Assembly: GCA_030550515.1 (NCBI GenBank)
Contig: JAUQPE010000011.1
Coordinates: 145,746-194,187, forward strand
From: Thermotogota bacterium
Lineage (GTDB): Bacteria; Thermotogota; Thermotogae; Thermotogales; Thermotogaceae
Length of the DNA stretch: 48,442 bases
Direction: 5' to 3'
This document shows, in pieces, positions 10,247 to 18,515 of the stretch. How positions within the stretch are numbered: position 1 is the stretch's first letter; each line of letters starts with the position of its first letter. The notes under the pieces were generated by a model. The model searched no databases. It worked only from the letters and a program-made list of their open reading frames with translations, and was not told where the DNA came from. The translations under genes and the position numbers were made by a program.

Positions 10247-11946
10247 TGTTGAAGAGGTACAAGAAGCTCGGAGAGCTCTTGCTGGAGAAAGGTTTCATAA
10301 CTGAAAGCGAGTTGGAAAGGGCCTTGGAGATCCAAAAGCAAACCAGGAAACCGCTGGGAGAGGTTTTGTTGGAATTGGGATACGTCACGGAAGACGAGAT
10401 TTTGGACGCCCTCAGCGAGCAGTACGGCGCCCCTATTTTGAAGAACCTACCGAAGAACATCCCGCTGAACGTGATAGGATCTTTGCCGAAGAACATGGTC
10501 GAAACCCTCAGGGTCATACCCATAGAGAAGAAAGAGGACGGAACCCTCGTGGTCGTCACCGACAACGGTGTAAACATACCCCGTATCAGACAGGAGATCA
10601 GGTTCCTCACCGGCAAGATGCCCGAGGTGTACCTCGTCACCTCCAGGGACTTCTCCCTCCTCTACCAGACGCACGTACTCGGAGTGCCCCTCGACCTCTT
10701 CGAGGAACCCTACGTGGTGATGGAGGAAACCCCGGTGGAGCAGGAAACGAAGGAAGAGACGGAGGTCGAGGCGGAAGAGGCTCCCATAGTGAGGCTCGTG
10801 AACAACATCATAAACAGGGCCATAGAGATGGGCGCGAGCGACATCCACATAGAACCTTTCAAGAGGAGCGTCAAGGTGAGGTTCAGGATAGACGGCATGT
10901 TGAGGAAGATCCTGGAGTACCAGAAAGCCCAGCACGGTGCGGTCGTGGCGAGGATAAAGATCATGAGCAACCTGGACGTCTCGGAGAGGAGACTCCCACA
11001 AGACGGCAAATTCTACACCATAAAGAACGGCGAGCAGTACGACTTCCGCGTGTCCACGATGCCATCGGCGTTCGGCGAAAAGGTCGTTCTGAGGATCCTG
11101 AAGGTCTCAGAGGCGAACAGGAGGCTGGAGGAACTTGGATACAGCGATTACAATTACAACCGCATCATGGAACTCCTGAGGAAACCCTACGGCATCATCT
11201 TGGTGACGGGACCGACGGGTAGCGGTAAATCGACCACGTTGGTGGCCATGATAAACTACCTCAAAGACGAATCGGTCAACATCATCACCGCCGAAGACCC
11301 GATCGAGTACACGATAGAGGGCGTGACGCAGTGTCAGGTGTTTCCAGAGATAGGTCTCACCTTCGCCAGGTACCTGCGCGCGTTCTTGAGGCAAGACCCG
11401 GACATCATAATGGTCGGCGAGATCAGGGACAGGGAGACCGCCCAACTCGCCGTCGAAGCATCGCTCACGGGGCACTTGGTGTTGAGCACACTCCACACCA
11501 ACACCGCCGCCGGAGCCGTCACCAGGCTCGTGGAGATGGGTGTGGACCCACACCTCCTGGGCACGTCGCTCCTCGGCGTCATAGGTCAAAGGCTGGTGAG
11601 GAGGCTCTGCGAGAAGTGCAAAGTACCCACCCCAATCGAGGATAAGAAAATCGCGGAGCACTTTGAGAGGCACTTCGGTTACGTCCCCGAAAGGATCTTC
11701 GCTCCCTCCCCCGAAGGGTGTCCGGAGTGTCGCGGGATGAAGTACAGGGGAAGGATGGCCATAGGAGAGGTTCTGATAGTGAGCAGCGAGATAAAGAGAC
11801 TGTTGTCGAGCAGGGCGACCGAGCAGGACATTTTCGAGGTCGCGGTCAGAGAGGGCATGAGACCTATGTTTGTGGACGGCCTCGAGAAAGTCGCCCAAGG
11901 CCTGACCAGCTTCGAAGAGGTCCTGAGGGTGGTTTCTCCGTTGTGA
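10246..11946 (+). CDS. pilB: PilB/GspE-type secretion ATPase
   Basis: 566 residues. An MshEN-type N-terminal domain (about 1-150, starting with GELLLEKGFITESELERAL) is followed by an acidic linker and the N2/C domains. The C domain has Walker A GPTGSGKST (about 321-329), the Asp box, Walker B (IIMVGEIRD), the His box (LVLSTLHTNTA) and two CxxC pairs (CEKC and CPEC) that hold zinc in extension ATPases. Such hexamers drive type IV pilus or type II secretion assembly. No PilC, pilin or secretin gene lies beside it. It overlaps ftsZ by one base and the next gene by four (GTGA). Confidence 0.9.
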   Translation: MLKRYKKLGELLLEKGFITESELERALEIQKQTRKPLGEVLLELGYVTEDEILDALSEQYGAPILKNLPKNIPLNVIGSLPKNMVETLRVIPIEKKEDGTLVVVTDNGVNIPRIRQEIRFLTGKMPEVYLVTSRDFSLLYQTHVLGVPLDLFEEPYVVMEETPVEQETKEETEVEAEEAPIVRLVNNIINRAIEMGASDIHIEPFKRSVKVRFRIDGMLRKILEYQKAQHGAVVARIKIMSNLDVSERRLPQDGKFYTIKNGEQYDFRVSTMPSAFGEKVVLRILKVSEANRRLEELGYSDYNYNRIMELLRKPYGIILVTGPTGSGKSTTLVAMINYLKDESVNIITAEDPIEYTIEGVTQCQVFPEIGLTFARYLRAFLRQDPDIIMVGEIRDRETAQLAVEASLTGHLVLSTLHTNTAAGAVTRLVEMGVDPHLLGTSLLGVIGQRLVRRLCEKCKVPTPIEDKKIAEHFERHFGYVPERIFAPSPEGCPECRGMKYRGRMAIGEVLIVSSEIKRLLSSRATEQDIFEVAVREGMRPMFVDGLEKVAQGLTSFEEVLRVVSPL

Positions 11947-13148
11947 GGTACTACTCGAGAAGTCCGGAGGAGTGGAAGAGGATCGACGAGGAGAAAGAGA
12001 GGAAGAGGAGAGAGCAACTGGCACTCAAAAGGAAGAGAATCGCGTACCTCATGATCTTCACCGCCCTTCTGGTGTTGTCCTTCACGCTGATTCCCAGGTT
12101 GTTTCCCACTCGTGAGGTCCCGGGTGTGGTGGGGCCTTTCCAGTTGATCTTGGAGGCGAAAGATGAGTACAGACCGGGAGAAGCCTTGGACGTCAAGGTG
12201 AGGGTCTTCAACAGGGAAAAGAGGAAGGAAAAGATGGAAATGGACAACTTTGTCTTCCGCGTGACGAGAGGTGAAGACGTCGTCTACCAGTTCGACTATC
12301 CCCAGAAGGTCGAGAGGGAGTTCTCTTCGCTCGAGGGTGCGCTCTTGTTCGATCTGTCCAGGGAGGTCTCGTTGGTTGACCTCGAAGGTGGTGAGTACAA
12401 AGTGACGGTCTCGGCCAGGTTGAACGGCCGTCGCATCGCCCTGTCGAAGGTCGTCGTCGTGAAGGAGGAGTGGAACCTGAGGGTTGCGAACTTCGAGGAT
12501 TTCTACACGCCAGGTGAGAAGGCCTCCGTGAGTTTGTACCTGGAGAACGTCAGCACCAGAGAAAGGAAGGTCTTCGTTCAAAGCGTCAGGGTGACGCTTT
12601 TTGTCAGAAACAAACCGATGAAGGAATGGACGTACGACCTCTCCAGAGAAGAGAAGCTGAAACCCATGGAAGCTGTGGAACTTTTGAAACTCGAGCTTCC
12701 CATACCCACGGAACCTGCCGATTACTCGATCGGTTTTGAAGTGAACCTGGAAGGTCAAAGGGTAAGCCTCGCAAAGCCCCTCGTCGTGACGAAGGAGAGA
12801 GACGACACTTTCAGGGGATTGGACTTGGTCATCGAGGGGATGAGATTTGTGCGAAGGGGAACCGCGTACGACTTCTCCGTGAAGTTGGTGAACAAGGAGA
12901 GGGGCAGAAAGTACCTTCGCATCAAGAGGCTCCTGGTGGTGTTGGCGGGCAAGGAACCCGTCTACTCCCACTCCACAACCGATGGTTGGCGCGTCGTGGT
13001 CGACGCCTTCGCTTCCAGGGAACTGTTCCGCACCACCTCCTACGATCGGATCGTTTTCAAGGAGGAGGGAAGTTACAGACTCGTGGTGATAGTGGAGACG
13101 GAAAGGGACAGGATCGTGAAGGAGATGGGGATCGTCGTTTCCGAGTGA
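11943..13148 (+). CDS. Membrane-anchored protein with repeated beta-sandwich-like domains
   Basis: About 401 residues from GTG 11943, which overlaps the pilB stop (GTGA). A very basic and acidic N-terminus of about 35 residues is followed by one hydrophobic helix (about 36-55). The rest should be outside the membrane. It looks like three similar units, each beginning with a strand and a turn such as YRPGEALDVKVRV, YTPGEKASVSLYL or RRGTAYDFSVKLV, and ending in a VVV(V/T)KE(E/R) or IVVSE strand. This pattern suggests Ig-like or BsuPI-like beta-sandwiches. I know no function. Its position between a pilus ATPase and a FtsW/RodA gene suggests an envelope role, possibly an assembly platform or wall-binding factor. 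Confidence 0.75.
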   Translation: MRYYSRSPEEWKRIDEEKERKRREQLALKRKRIAYLMIFTALLVLSFTLIPRLFPTREVPGVVGPFQLILEAKDEYRPGEALDVKVRVFNREKRKEKMEMDNFVFRVTRGEDVVYQFDYPQKVEREFSSLEGALLFDLSREVSLVDLEGGEYKVTVSARLNGRRIALSKVVVVKEEWNLRVANFEDFYTPGEKASVSLYLENVSTRERKVFVQSVRVTLFVRNKPMKEWTYDLSREEKLKPMEAVELLKLELPIPTEPADYSIGFEVNLEGQRVSLAKPLVVTKERDDTFRGLDLVIEGMRFVRRGTAYDFSVKLVNKERGRKYLRIKRLLVVLAGKEPVYSHSTTDGWRVVVDAFASRELFRTTSYDRIVFKEEGSYRLVVIVETERDRIVKEMGIVVSE

Positions 13149-13157
13149 GGTGGGATC

Positions 13158-14225
13158 ATTCCGCTGGAGAACAAGAGGGTGGACTGGTTTTTCCTATCGC
13201 TCGTCGCCGTCTTGATGTTCTACGGACTGTTCGTGTTGAGGAGCGCCGTTTTGGGCGAGGCGGAGGGCCTTTTCGTGAGGCAGGTCTTCTGGAACGTGAT
13301 GGGCTTCTCTCTGATGGTCTCGATGCTGTTCGTTCGCGAGGACACGGTGAAGAGGTTCTCGAAGCTGTTGTACGTCCTCGCCTTGGCGTTCCTCGTCGCG
13401 GTGCTCTTCGTGGGAACGGAGGTGGGGGGATCCAGGAGGTGGATCAGGACTCCCGTCGGAGGGTTTCAACCTTCGGATTTGGCGAAACTCGCCCTCATAG
13501 TTCTGTTGCCGGAAGTGTTGACGGAGGGGAGATTCTGGCTCAGCTTGATCTTGGCGACTGTACCGACCGCTTTGGTCTTCGTCGAGCCGGACCTTGGAAC
13601 GTCCGTCGCTTTGATCGTCGTGTGGTTCTTCGCAGTTTTGGCGTCGCGAGTGAGGAAGAAGCCTCTCTGGATTCTGCTTCTTTTGTGCGTCGCGTTCTTT
13701 CCAATTTTCTTCTTCTTCGGCCTGAAGGATTACCAAAGGGTGAGGATCCTCGCCTTCTTGGAACCCGAAAAGTACGGCAAGACCTACTCTTACAACGTCA
13801 TACAGTCCATGAGAGCGATCGGCTCGGGAGGCTTGTTCGGGAAGGGTTACATGCGCGGCACCGCGAACCTGATGGGGCTTGTACCCATCGCGCACACGGA
13901 TTTCATCGTGTCGGTGATAGGAGAGGAGTTCGGCTTTTTGGGGATTCTGTTCACCGTTTCGCTGTACTCTCTTCTGCTCTTCAGGATCGCCCGATGGCTT
14001 CCCCACGTGAAGAGCGAGTACTGGGAGATCCTCATGGTGTCCGCCTCGTCTCTCCTGTGGTTCCACGTTCTGGAGAACGTTTCGATGTGTCTTGGTTTGC
14101 TCCCCGTCACGGGCATACCTTTACCCTTCGTGAGCTACGGTGGAAGCTCCACCCTCACCTTCTCCATCATCATGGGCCTCGTCCTAAAAGGCATCGCGAT
14201 CGCGCATATAGAGAGAAAAGAATGA
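13158..14225 (+). CDS. FtsW/RodA-family peptidoglycan polymerase (SEDS)
   Basis: A polytopic SEDS protein with about ten membrane helices. Conserved elements include GSRRWIR after helix 4, the EPDLGTS motif with the catalytic-type Asp, the GKGY-x-RGT loop and the C-terminal GIPLPFVSYGGSS motif. It polymerises lipid II glycan chains with a class B PBP partner. Whether it is FtsW (division) or RodA (elongation) is uncertain; the ftsAZ context favours division. The start is unusual: no ATG, GTG or TTG lies between the in-frame stop (13146-13148) and GTG 13179, yet the family normally has residues before the DW that opens helix 1. GAGGTGG (13147-13153) points to ATT 13158; GTG 13179 is the conservative choice. 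Confidence 0.9.
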   Translation: MPLENKRVDWFFLSLVAVLMFYGLFVLRSAVLGEAEGLFVRQVFWNVMGFSLMVSMLFVREDTVKRFSKLLYVLALAFLVAVLFVGTEVGGSRRWIRTPVGGFQPSDLAKLALIVLLPEVLTEGRFWLSLILATVPTALVFVEPDLGTSVALIVVWFFAVLASRVRKKPLWILLLLCVAFFPIFFFFGLKDYQRVRILAFLEPEKYGKTYSYNVIQSMRAIGSGGLFGKGYMRGTANLMGLVPIAHTDFIVSVIGEEFGFLGILFTVSLYSLLLFRIARWLPHVKSEYWEILMVSASSLLWFHVLENVSMCLGLLPVTGIPLPFVSYGGSSTLTFSIIMGLVLKGIAIAHIERKE

Positions 14226-14278
14226 ATGCTGAACAAATTTAAACCAATTTAAGTCAAAGAAGAAAAGGAGGTGAAGAC

Positions 14279-14884
14279 ATGAAATGGGCCGTCTTGGCAA
14301 CGCTCGTGGTTTTGGTAGTGGTGGGTTGCGTGCCGCCCATTTTAGAAGAAAGACACGAGTTCGTGGTGGAGGTCGCGGGAAGGGAGCGCTTGGATGAAGT
14401 CATGAATTGGTACCGACCGAGCTACAGTGACTACATCTTGCAGAAAAAACCTGTGATCGTGCTGTATTACGATAACGGTAACGAATCTTTTGTAGCAGCC
14501 GCCGGTGAGATATTTTCCTCGGGTGACTTGAAAGCCTTTTTGGAAGAGAAGTGGGAATCTTACGATCCGAGTTGGGACGTGGACGTGTTTGTGACGGATA
14601 ACAAGTACTACGCGAAAATTTCGTTCAGAAAAGCTGAGCCGATCACCGTTACGCTCGTGGAGTTTGAGAAAAGAACTTATAGTTCCTCAAAGAACTACTA
14701 TAAAGTCCAAAAAGTCACTCTTCTTGAAGAAAAGAACGGCCTGTACGAGTTGGGTGATCCCTCCCAGTTGAGAACGTCAACAAAAGGCTTTGCAGTCTTG
14801 GTTAGATCGGTTGAAAAAGTGGCAATAGTACCAGAAATAACCAAAATCCTCGGTGCCGAGGTCGTGTGGCCAGTATCTCAATAA
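14279..14884 (+). CDS. Predicted lipoprotein of unknown function
   Basis: 201 residues. The N-terminus is a lipoprotein signal: two charged/polar residues, a hydrophobic run, then VVGC with Cys17 as the lipidated residue. The mature protein alternates beta strands and charged loops, with no family I recognise. It is rich in Tyr and Lys. A strong GGAGGTGA (14268-14275) precedes the ATG. The gene and the 53 bases before it (stretches such as AATTTAAACCAATTTAAG) are more A+T rich than neighbouring genes, which suggests rapid drift or separate origin. It lies 19 bases before the PEGA-repeat protein and may act with it at the envelope. Confidence 0.75.
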   Translation: MKWAVLATLVVLVVVGCVPPILEERHEFVVEVAGRERLDEVMNWYRPSYSDYILQKKPVIVLYYDNGNESFVAAAGEIFSSGDLKAFLEEKWESYDPSWDVDVFVTDNKYYAKISFRKAEPITVTLVEFEKRTYSSSKNYYKVQKVTLLEEKNGLYELGDPSQLRTSTKGFAVLVRSVEKVAIVPEITKILGAEVVWPVSQ

Positions 14885-14903
14885 GGTAAAGGGGGTGTGA
14901 GAG

Positions 14904-16274
14904 ATGAAGAAGTCTCTGATCGTCCTGTTGTTGTGCCTCGTGGCCTTGTCTTTCGCCTTCGAGGTGAAGAGCATCATCATCGTGCCGGAAAAAGTGGAGT
15001 TCTCCGTGGACGTGTGGTTGGACAAGCCGGAGGGGTCCGTCTATCAGGTCGGCGAGAAGATCGAGATCTTCGTGAAAACCACAAGGGACGCTTACATACT
15101 CGTCTACGACATAAACGCCGAGGGAAAAGTGAGGCTGTTGTTCCCGAACAAGTACGACGACAACAACTTCGTGAAGGCCAACGAGATCAAGAAGATCCCC
15201 ACAAAACCCACTTATTCCTTCAGGGTCACGCCTCCGCAGGGTAAAGAGTTCATCCAGGTGATCGCCTGCACCACGCCGATTCCCATCTTCGAAGAGCTCA
15301 AAGAGCTCGGAAGGACCAAAGAGTTTCCAATCATTTCAGAAAACGTCGAGGACTACGTTCAGAAAAAGCTTCGCCCTTACCTGAGGGGAAGCTGGGCCTC
15401 CGACATCACGTACTTCTACGTCGGGAAGGCACCCGCTTTTGGGACGTTGATAGTCGACTCCGACCCACCGAGGGTGCCCGTCTTCGTGGATGGCTCGTAC
15501 AAGGGTGAAACCCCGATCTCGATACTGCTGGACGAGGGCACGCACTACGTCACGGTCTACTTCGACCAAGGAGCCTACTCGCAGGAAGTTTACGTGAGGG
15601 CGAACCAAACGACCAGGGTCTTCGCCACGCTCCCACAGGCCACGCTCTCCCTGTCTTCGAGCCCAAGCGGCGCGAGAGTCTTCGTGGGTGGGATTTACAG
15701 GGGCAACACTCCCTTGACGCTCAGGCTCTCCCCCGGCACCTACACCGTCAGGTTCAGCCTGGAAGGGTACCGGGAAGAGGAAAGGCAGGTGACGCTGAGA
15801 TCGGGCGAATCGAGGAGCATCAGCGTGACGCTCAAACCAGCCCAGGCGACCCTCAGGTTGAGAACGATCCCGGGCGACGTTTCCGTCTACATAGACGGCA
15901 AATACATGGGAAGAACATCGGGAGGCGTGTTGAACGTGGTACTCAGTCCCGGAAGCCACGAGGTGAGGTTGGAGAAGAGCGGTTACAAAACGGACGTTTT
16001 CACCATCACGCTGAGTGCCGGCGAGGAGAGGGAGATCTTCAGGCAACTCCAGAAGGAGATCTTCTACTCCCGACTCACCATCTCGACCACTCCTTCCGGT
16101 GCGACCGTCTACCTCAACGGTTACTATTACGGGATCACGCCGCTCACGGTCTACATAGAAGCTGGCACTTACGAGCTCACCTTGGTGAAGCCAGGCTACA
16201 AGACGATCGTGAGAACCCTGGTTTTGGACGAAGAGGTAAAAAGTTTCAGGTACACCATGGAAGTCATCAAGTGA
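14904..16274 (+). CDS. Secreted protein with DUF4384-like domain and four PEGA repeats
   Basis: 456 residues. A signal peptide (about 1-18, ending SFAFE) leads to a DUF4384-like domain (about 35-150) with the telltale segments AYILVYDINAEGKV and LLFPNKYDDNN. Four PEGA repeats follow, starting near residues 175, 240, 310 and 385. Each has the pattern strand, P-x-x-(V/A)-x-V-(Y/F)-(V/L)-(D/N/G)-G, then G-x-(T/Y)-P-(L/I) and a PG-x-(Y/H)-x-(V/L)-(T/R) turn. PEGA domains are surface or periplasmic beta modules, often linked to S-layer or outer sheath proteins. In Thermotogales the place would be the toga/periplasm, which is inference. The ATG follows GGGGGTGTGA. Expression with the upstream lipoprotein is likely. 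Confidence 0.85.
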   Translation: MKKSLIVLLLCLVALSFAFEVKSIIIVPEKVEFSVDVWLDKPEGSVYQVGEKIEIFVKTTRDAYILVYDINAEGKVRLLFPNKYDDNNFVKANEIKKIPTKPTYSFRVTPPQGKEFIQVIACTTPIPIFEELKELGRTKEFPIISENVEDYVQKKLRPYLRGSWASDITYFYVGKAPAFGTLIVDSDPPRVPVFVDGSYKGETPISILLDEGTHYVTVYFDQGAYSQEVYVRANQTTRVFATLPQATLSLSSSPSGARVFVGGIYRGNTPLTLRLSPGTYTVRFSLEGYREEERQVTLRSGESRSISVTLKPAQATLRLRTIPGDVSVYIDGKYMGRTSGGVLNVVLSPGSHEVRLEKSGYKTDVFTITLSAGEEREIFRQLQKEIFYSRLTISTTPSGATVYLNGYYYGITPLTVYIEAGTYELTLVKPGYKTIVRTLVLDEEVKSFRYTMEVIK

Positions 16275-16310
16275 CGAGTGAAAAACGAGAAAAATGGTGT
16301 AAAATCGAAA

Positions 16311-16339
16311 GGAAAGGGGATGCCCTGCGTCCCCTTTCC
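16311..16339 (+). other. Ten-base-pair hairpin between the PEGA gene and the response regulator
   Basis: GGAAAGGGGA (16311-16320) and TCCCCTTTCC (16330-16339) form a perfect 10-bp stem with a 9-base loop. No T run follows (GTGTTAAACC), so it is not a standard intrinsic terminator. It lies 30 bases before the ribosome-binding region of the response regulator and may act as an RNA stability or attenuation element. The 95 intergenic bases also hold TAAAAT at 16300-16305, a possible -10 without a good -35. Confidence 0.5.
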
Positions 16340-16369
16340 GTGTTAAACCAGGAGAGGGAGCCGAGGCCT

Positions 16370-17134
16370 ATGGAGGCAAGAGTGCTCGTCGTGGACGATT
16401 CGAAGATCGCGTACCTCGCCGTGAAGAACACCTTGGAGAGGGAGGGCATAGAGGTCCTGTGGGCGAGGGACGGTGCGGAGGCCCTCAACAGACTGAAGGC
16501 GGAGAAGGTGGACCTCGTCTTCGTCGACGTATTCCTCCCCGGAGAGAACGGGGTGGACTTGATAAGACAGATGCGTGGTCTCTTTCCCAACGTCCCCGTG
16601 GCCGTTTTGAGTTCGTACGTGGACAAGGAGCTCATCCTGAGCGCGGTGAAGGCCGGGGCGATCGACTACATACTGAAACCCTTCAAGAGGGAGTACCTTC
16701 TCGAGCGCGTGAAGAGGATTATTCTGGGGGAGAAGGTGCGCGTTGTTCAATTTTCTCCTCAAAAGCTCGAGGAGCTGGAGATCACGTTGAAGTTCGAAGA
16801 CATCGTGCGAAAGGAAGTGAAGCGTTGCAGCAGGGCTGGCGGGCATTTCTGCGTGATGTACGCGAAGTTTCCTAGTTTTGTCAAAAACTTCGACGAGCTC
16901 AAGGAGTTCCTCAGGGAGACGGACTTCGTCATACCGGTGTCGGCCAACGAGATTCTCTTCGTGCTCACCCTGACCGGAAAGAACGGCGTGACCGCCGTCG
17001 TGAGGAGGACGAAGGAGAGGATAAGAGAAGATTTCACCTACGCCTTCGTCTGTTATCCGGACGACGGCAAAAACGCGGACGAAATAATATCGAGTTTGAA
17101 GGAGAAAATCAGGCAGGAGGGGATCAAGGCTTGA
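16370..17134 (+). CDS. Response regulator with a degenerate GGDEF-like output domain
   Basis: 254 residues from ATG 16370 (GGGAG just upstream). Residues 1-120 are a receiver domain: the acidic pair in VVDDSK, the phospho-acceptor Asp in VFVDVFLP, Ser in AVLSSYV and Lys in YILKPF. The rest (about 130-254) begins with an F-x-DIV-x-KE helix and continues with beta strands spaced as in diguanylate cyclases (FCVMYAKF, ANEILFVLTL, FTYAFVCYPDDGKNADE). It lacks the GGDEF catalytic loop and looks inactive. The output could be protein binding or c-di-GMP sensing without synthesis. No histidine kinase is adjacent; the kinase at 28462 is a candidate partner. The end overlaps the next gene by four bases. 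Confidence 0.82.
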   Translation: MEARVLVVDDSKIAYLAVKNTLEREGIEVLWARDGAEALNRLKAEKVDLVFVDVFLPGENGVDLIRQMRGLFPNVPVAVLSSYVDKELILSAVKAGAIDYILKPFKREYLLERVKRIILGEKVRVVQFSPQKLEELEITLKFEDIVRKEVKRCSRAGGHFCVMYAKFPSFVKNFDELKEFLRETDFVIPVSANEILFVLTLTGKNGVTAVVRRTKERIREDFTYAFVCYPDDGKNADEIISSLKEKIRQEGIKA

Positions 17135-18045
17135 AGCTGATAGAATCCGTCCCGAACTTCAGCGAGGGAAGAAGGAAGGAAGTTGTGGAGAAGATCGTGA
17201 GGGAGGCGGAAAAGTACGAAAACGTTTGGGTGCTCGACTGGTCATTGGACGCCGACCACAACAGGTCCGTCGTGACGCTGGCGGGAGAGCCGGCAAACGT
17301 TCTGAACGCGCTCTTCGACATGACGAAAAAAGCCGCCGAGCTCATCGATCTCAGGAACCACAGGGGAGAACACCCCAGGATGGGCGCCACGGACGTGATA
17401 CCTCTGGTTCCGCTCTTCAACACCACGATGGAGGAGTGCGTGGAGTATTCTAGGATGCTCGGAAAGCGCATAGGAGAGGAGTTGGGTATTCCCGTCTACC
17501 TGTACGAGAAGTCCGCCACCAGGCCCGAGAGGCAGAACTTGGCCGAGATAAGGAAGGGGGAGTTCGAGGGGTTCTTCCAGAAGATCAAGGACCCCAACTG
17601 GAAGCCCGATTTTGGACCGGACAGGGTGCATCCCACCGCCGGCGTCGTGGCCGTCGGCGCTCGCGAGTTCCTCATCGCCTTCAACGTGAACCTCGGGACG
17701 CGCGACGTGAGGATCGCAGAAGCAATTGCGAGAGCCGTGAGGAACTCCAGCGGGGGATTTCGCTACGTGAAGGCCATGGGGGTCGAGCTCAAGGAGAAGG
17801 GGATGGTCCAAGTCTCGATGAACATCACCAACTACAAGAAGTCCCCGATCCACAGGATCTTCGAGTTGATCAAGATCGAGGCGGAGCGGTACGGCGTCCC
17901 CATTCTGGGCACGGAAATCGTGGGGTTGTTCCCCTTGGAGGCCATACTGGACGTCGCGTCGTTCTACCTCAAGACCGAACTCAAGAACAAGAAAGTGATA
18001 GAGTCGAACCTCTTGGAGATATTCGTGAGGAAGTACGAGAGATGA
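17131..18045 (+). CDS. ftcD: Glutamate formimidoyltransferase
   Basis: 304 residues matching the N-terminal transferase half of FtcD, with no cyclodeaminase domain. Family signatures include ESVPNFSEGR at the start, DADHNRSVVT, the catalytic-region motif HRGEHPRMGATDVIP and AFNVNLGT. It moves a formimino group from N-formimino-L-glutamate to tetrahydrofolate in histidine degradation. The start is TTG 17131, with AGGAGGGGAT upstream, and it overlaps the regulator stop. No hut genes lie nearby; neighbours are a response regulator and rlmH. The local reason for its presence is unclear, and it may serve one-carbon supply. Confidence 0.88.
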   Translation: MKLIESVPNFSEGRRKEVVEKIVREAEKYENVWVLDWSLDADHNRSVVTLAGEPANVLNALFDMTKKAAELIDLRNHRGEHPRMGATDVIPLVPLFNTTMEECVEYSRMLGKRIGEELGIPVYLYEKSATRPERQNLAEIRKGEFEGFFQKIKDPNWKPDFGPDRVHPTAGVVAVGAREFLIAFNVNLGTRDVRIAEAIARAVRNSSGGFRYVKAMGVELKEKGMVQVSMNITNYKKSPIHRIFELIKIEAERYGVPILGTEIVGLFPLEAILDVASFYLKTELKNKKVIESNLLEIFVRKYER

Positions 18046-18497
18046 GGATCAGGGTGTTGGTCTCGGGGAAGGTCGACGATTTCTTGAGGTCAGGTGTGGA
18101 GCACTACGGCGAACTTCTGAGGAGGTTCTGCAAGCTTGAGCTCCTCGAGGTGAAGAGGCACACCCTCAAGACCGTAGAGGAAACGGTGAAGAGGGAAACG
18201 GAAGAGTTGAAGAAGAGGATTCTACCCGAGAGCGTGGTCCTGGTGCTCGACAGGAGGGGAAAAGAGATCTCTTCCGAGGAGTTCGCGGAGTTCTTGAGGG
18301 AAGTGCGCGACAGGGGGAAGGATTTGACCGTTCTGATCGGGGGACCGTTCGGCCTGGACGAAACCGCTTTGAGCGACGCGGATTACGTTCTGTCGCTTTC
18401 CAAAATGACCTTCACGCACGGCACGTGCGTGTTCTTGATGTTAGAGCAGATCTTCAGGGCCTTTAAAATAATACAAGGAGAGAGCTATCACTACTGA
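18042..18497 (+). CDS. rlmH: 23S rRNA (pseudouridine1915-N3)-methyltransferase RlmH
   Basis: 151 residues, a complete SPOUT-class enzyme. The knot region has the SAM-binding loop LIGGPFGLDE. The C-terminal tail HGTCVFLMLEQIFRAFKI ends in GESYHY, the conserved end of the family. RlmH methylates pseudouridine 1915 in helix 69 of 23S rRNA on the assembled ribosome. It overlaps ftcD by four bases (ATGA). The tail carries TTTAAAATAATAC, locally A+T rich because of the Phe-Lys-Ile-Ile codons. Confidence 0.93.
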   Translation: MRIRVLVSGKVDDFLRSGVEHYGELLRRFCKLELLEVKRHTLKTVEETVKRETEELKKRILPESVVLVLDRRGKEISSEEFAEFLREVRDRGKDLTVLIGGPFGLDETALSDADYVLSLSKMTFTHGTCVFLMLEQIFRAFKIIQGESYHY

Positions 18498-18515
18498 TAG
18501 GGAGGTGGAAAGAAG

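Noticed and set aside
12986-14242. Long plus-strand frame over the SEDS gene
   Set aside because: Its translation is Arg/Gly-rich without any domain; the SEDS protein in the other frame has all family motifs. It is a shadow caused by G+C-rich codons.
15420-16270. Direct DNA repeats or a CRISPR-like array
   Set aside because: The similarity is at protein level (four PEGA domains) with diverged DNA and no constant spacer length. No CRISPR array is present in the window.
17131-18045. Part of a histidine-utilisation cluster
   Set aside because: No hutH, hutU, hutI or cyclodeaminase gene is near. Only the formimidoyltransferase itself is supported.
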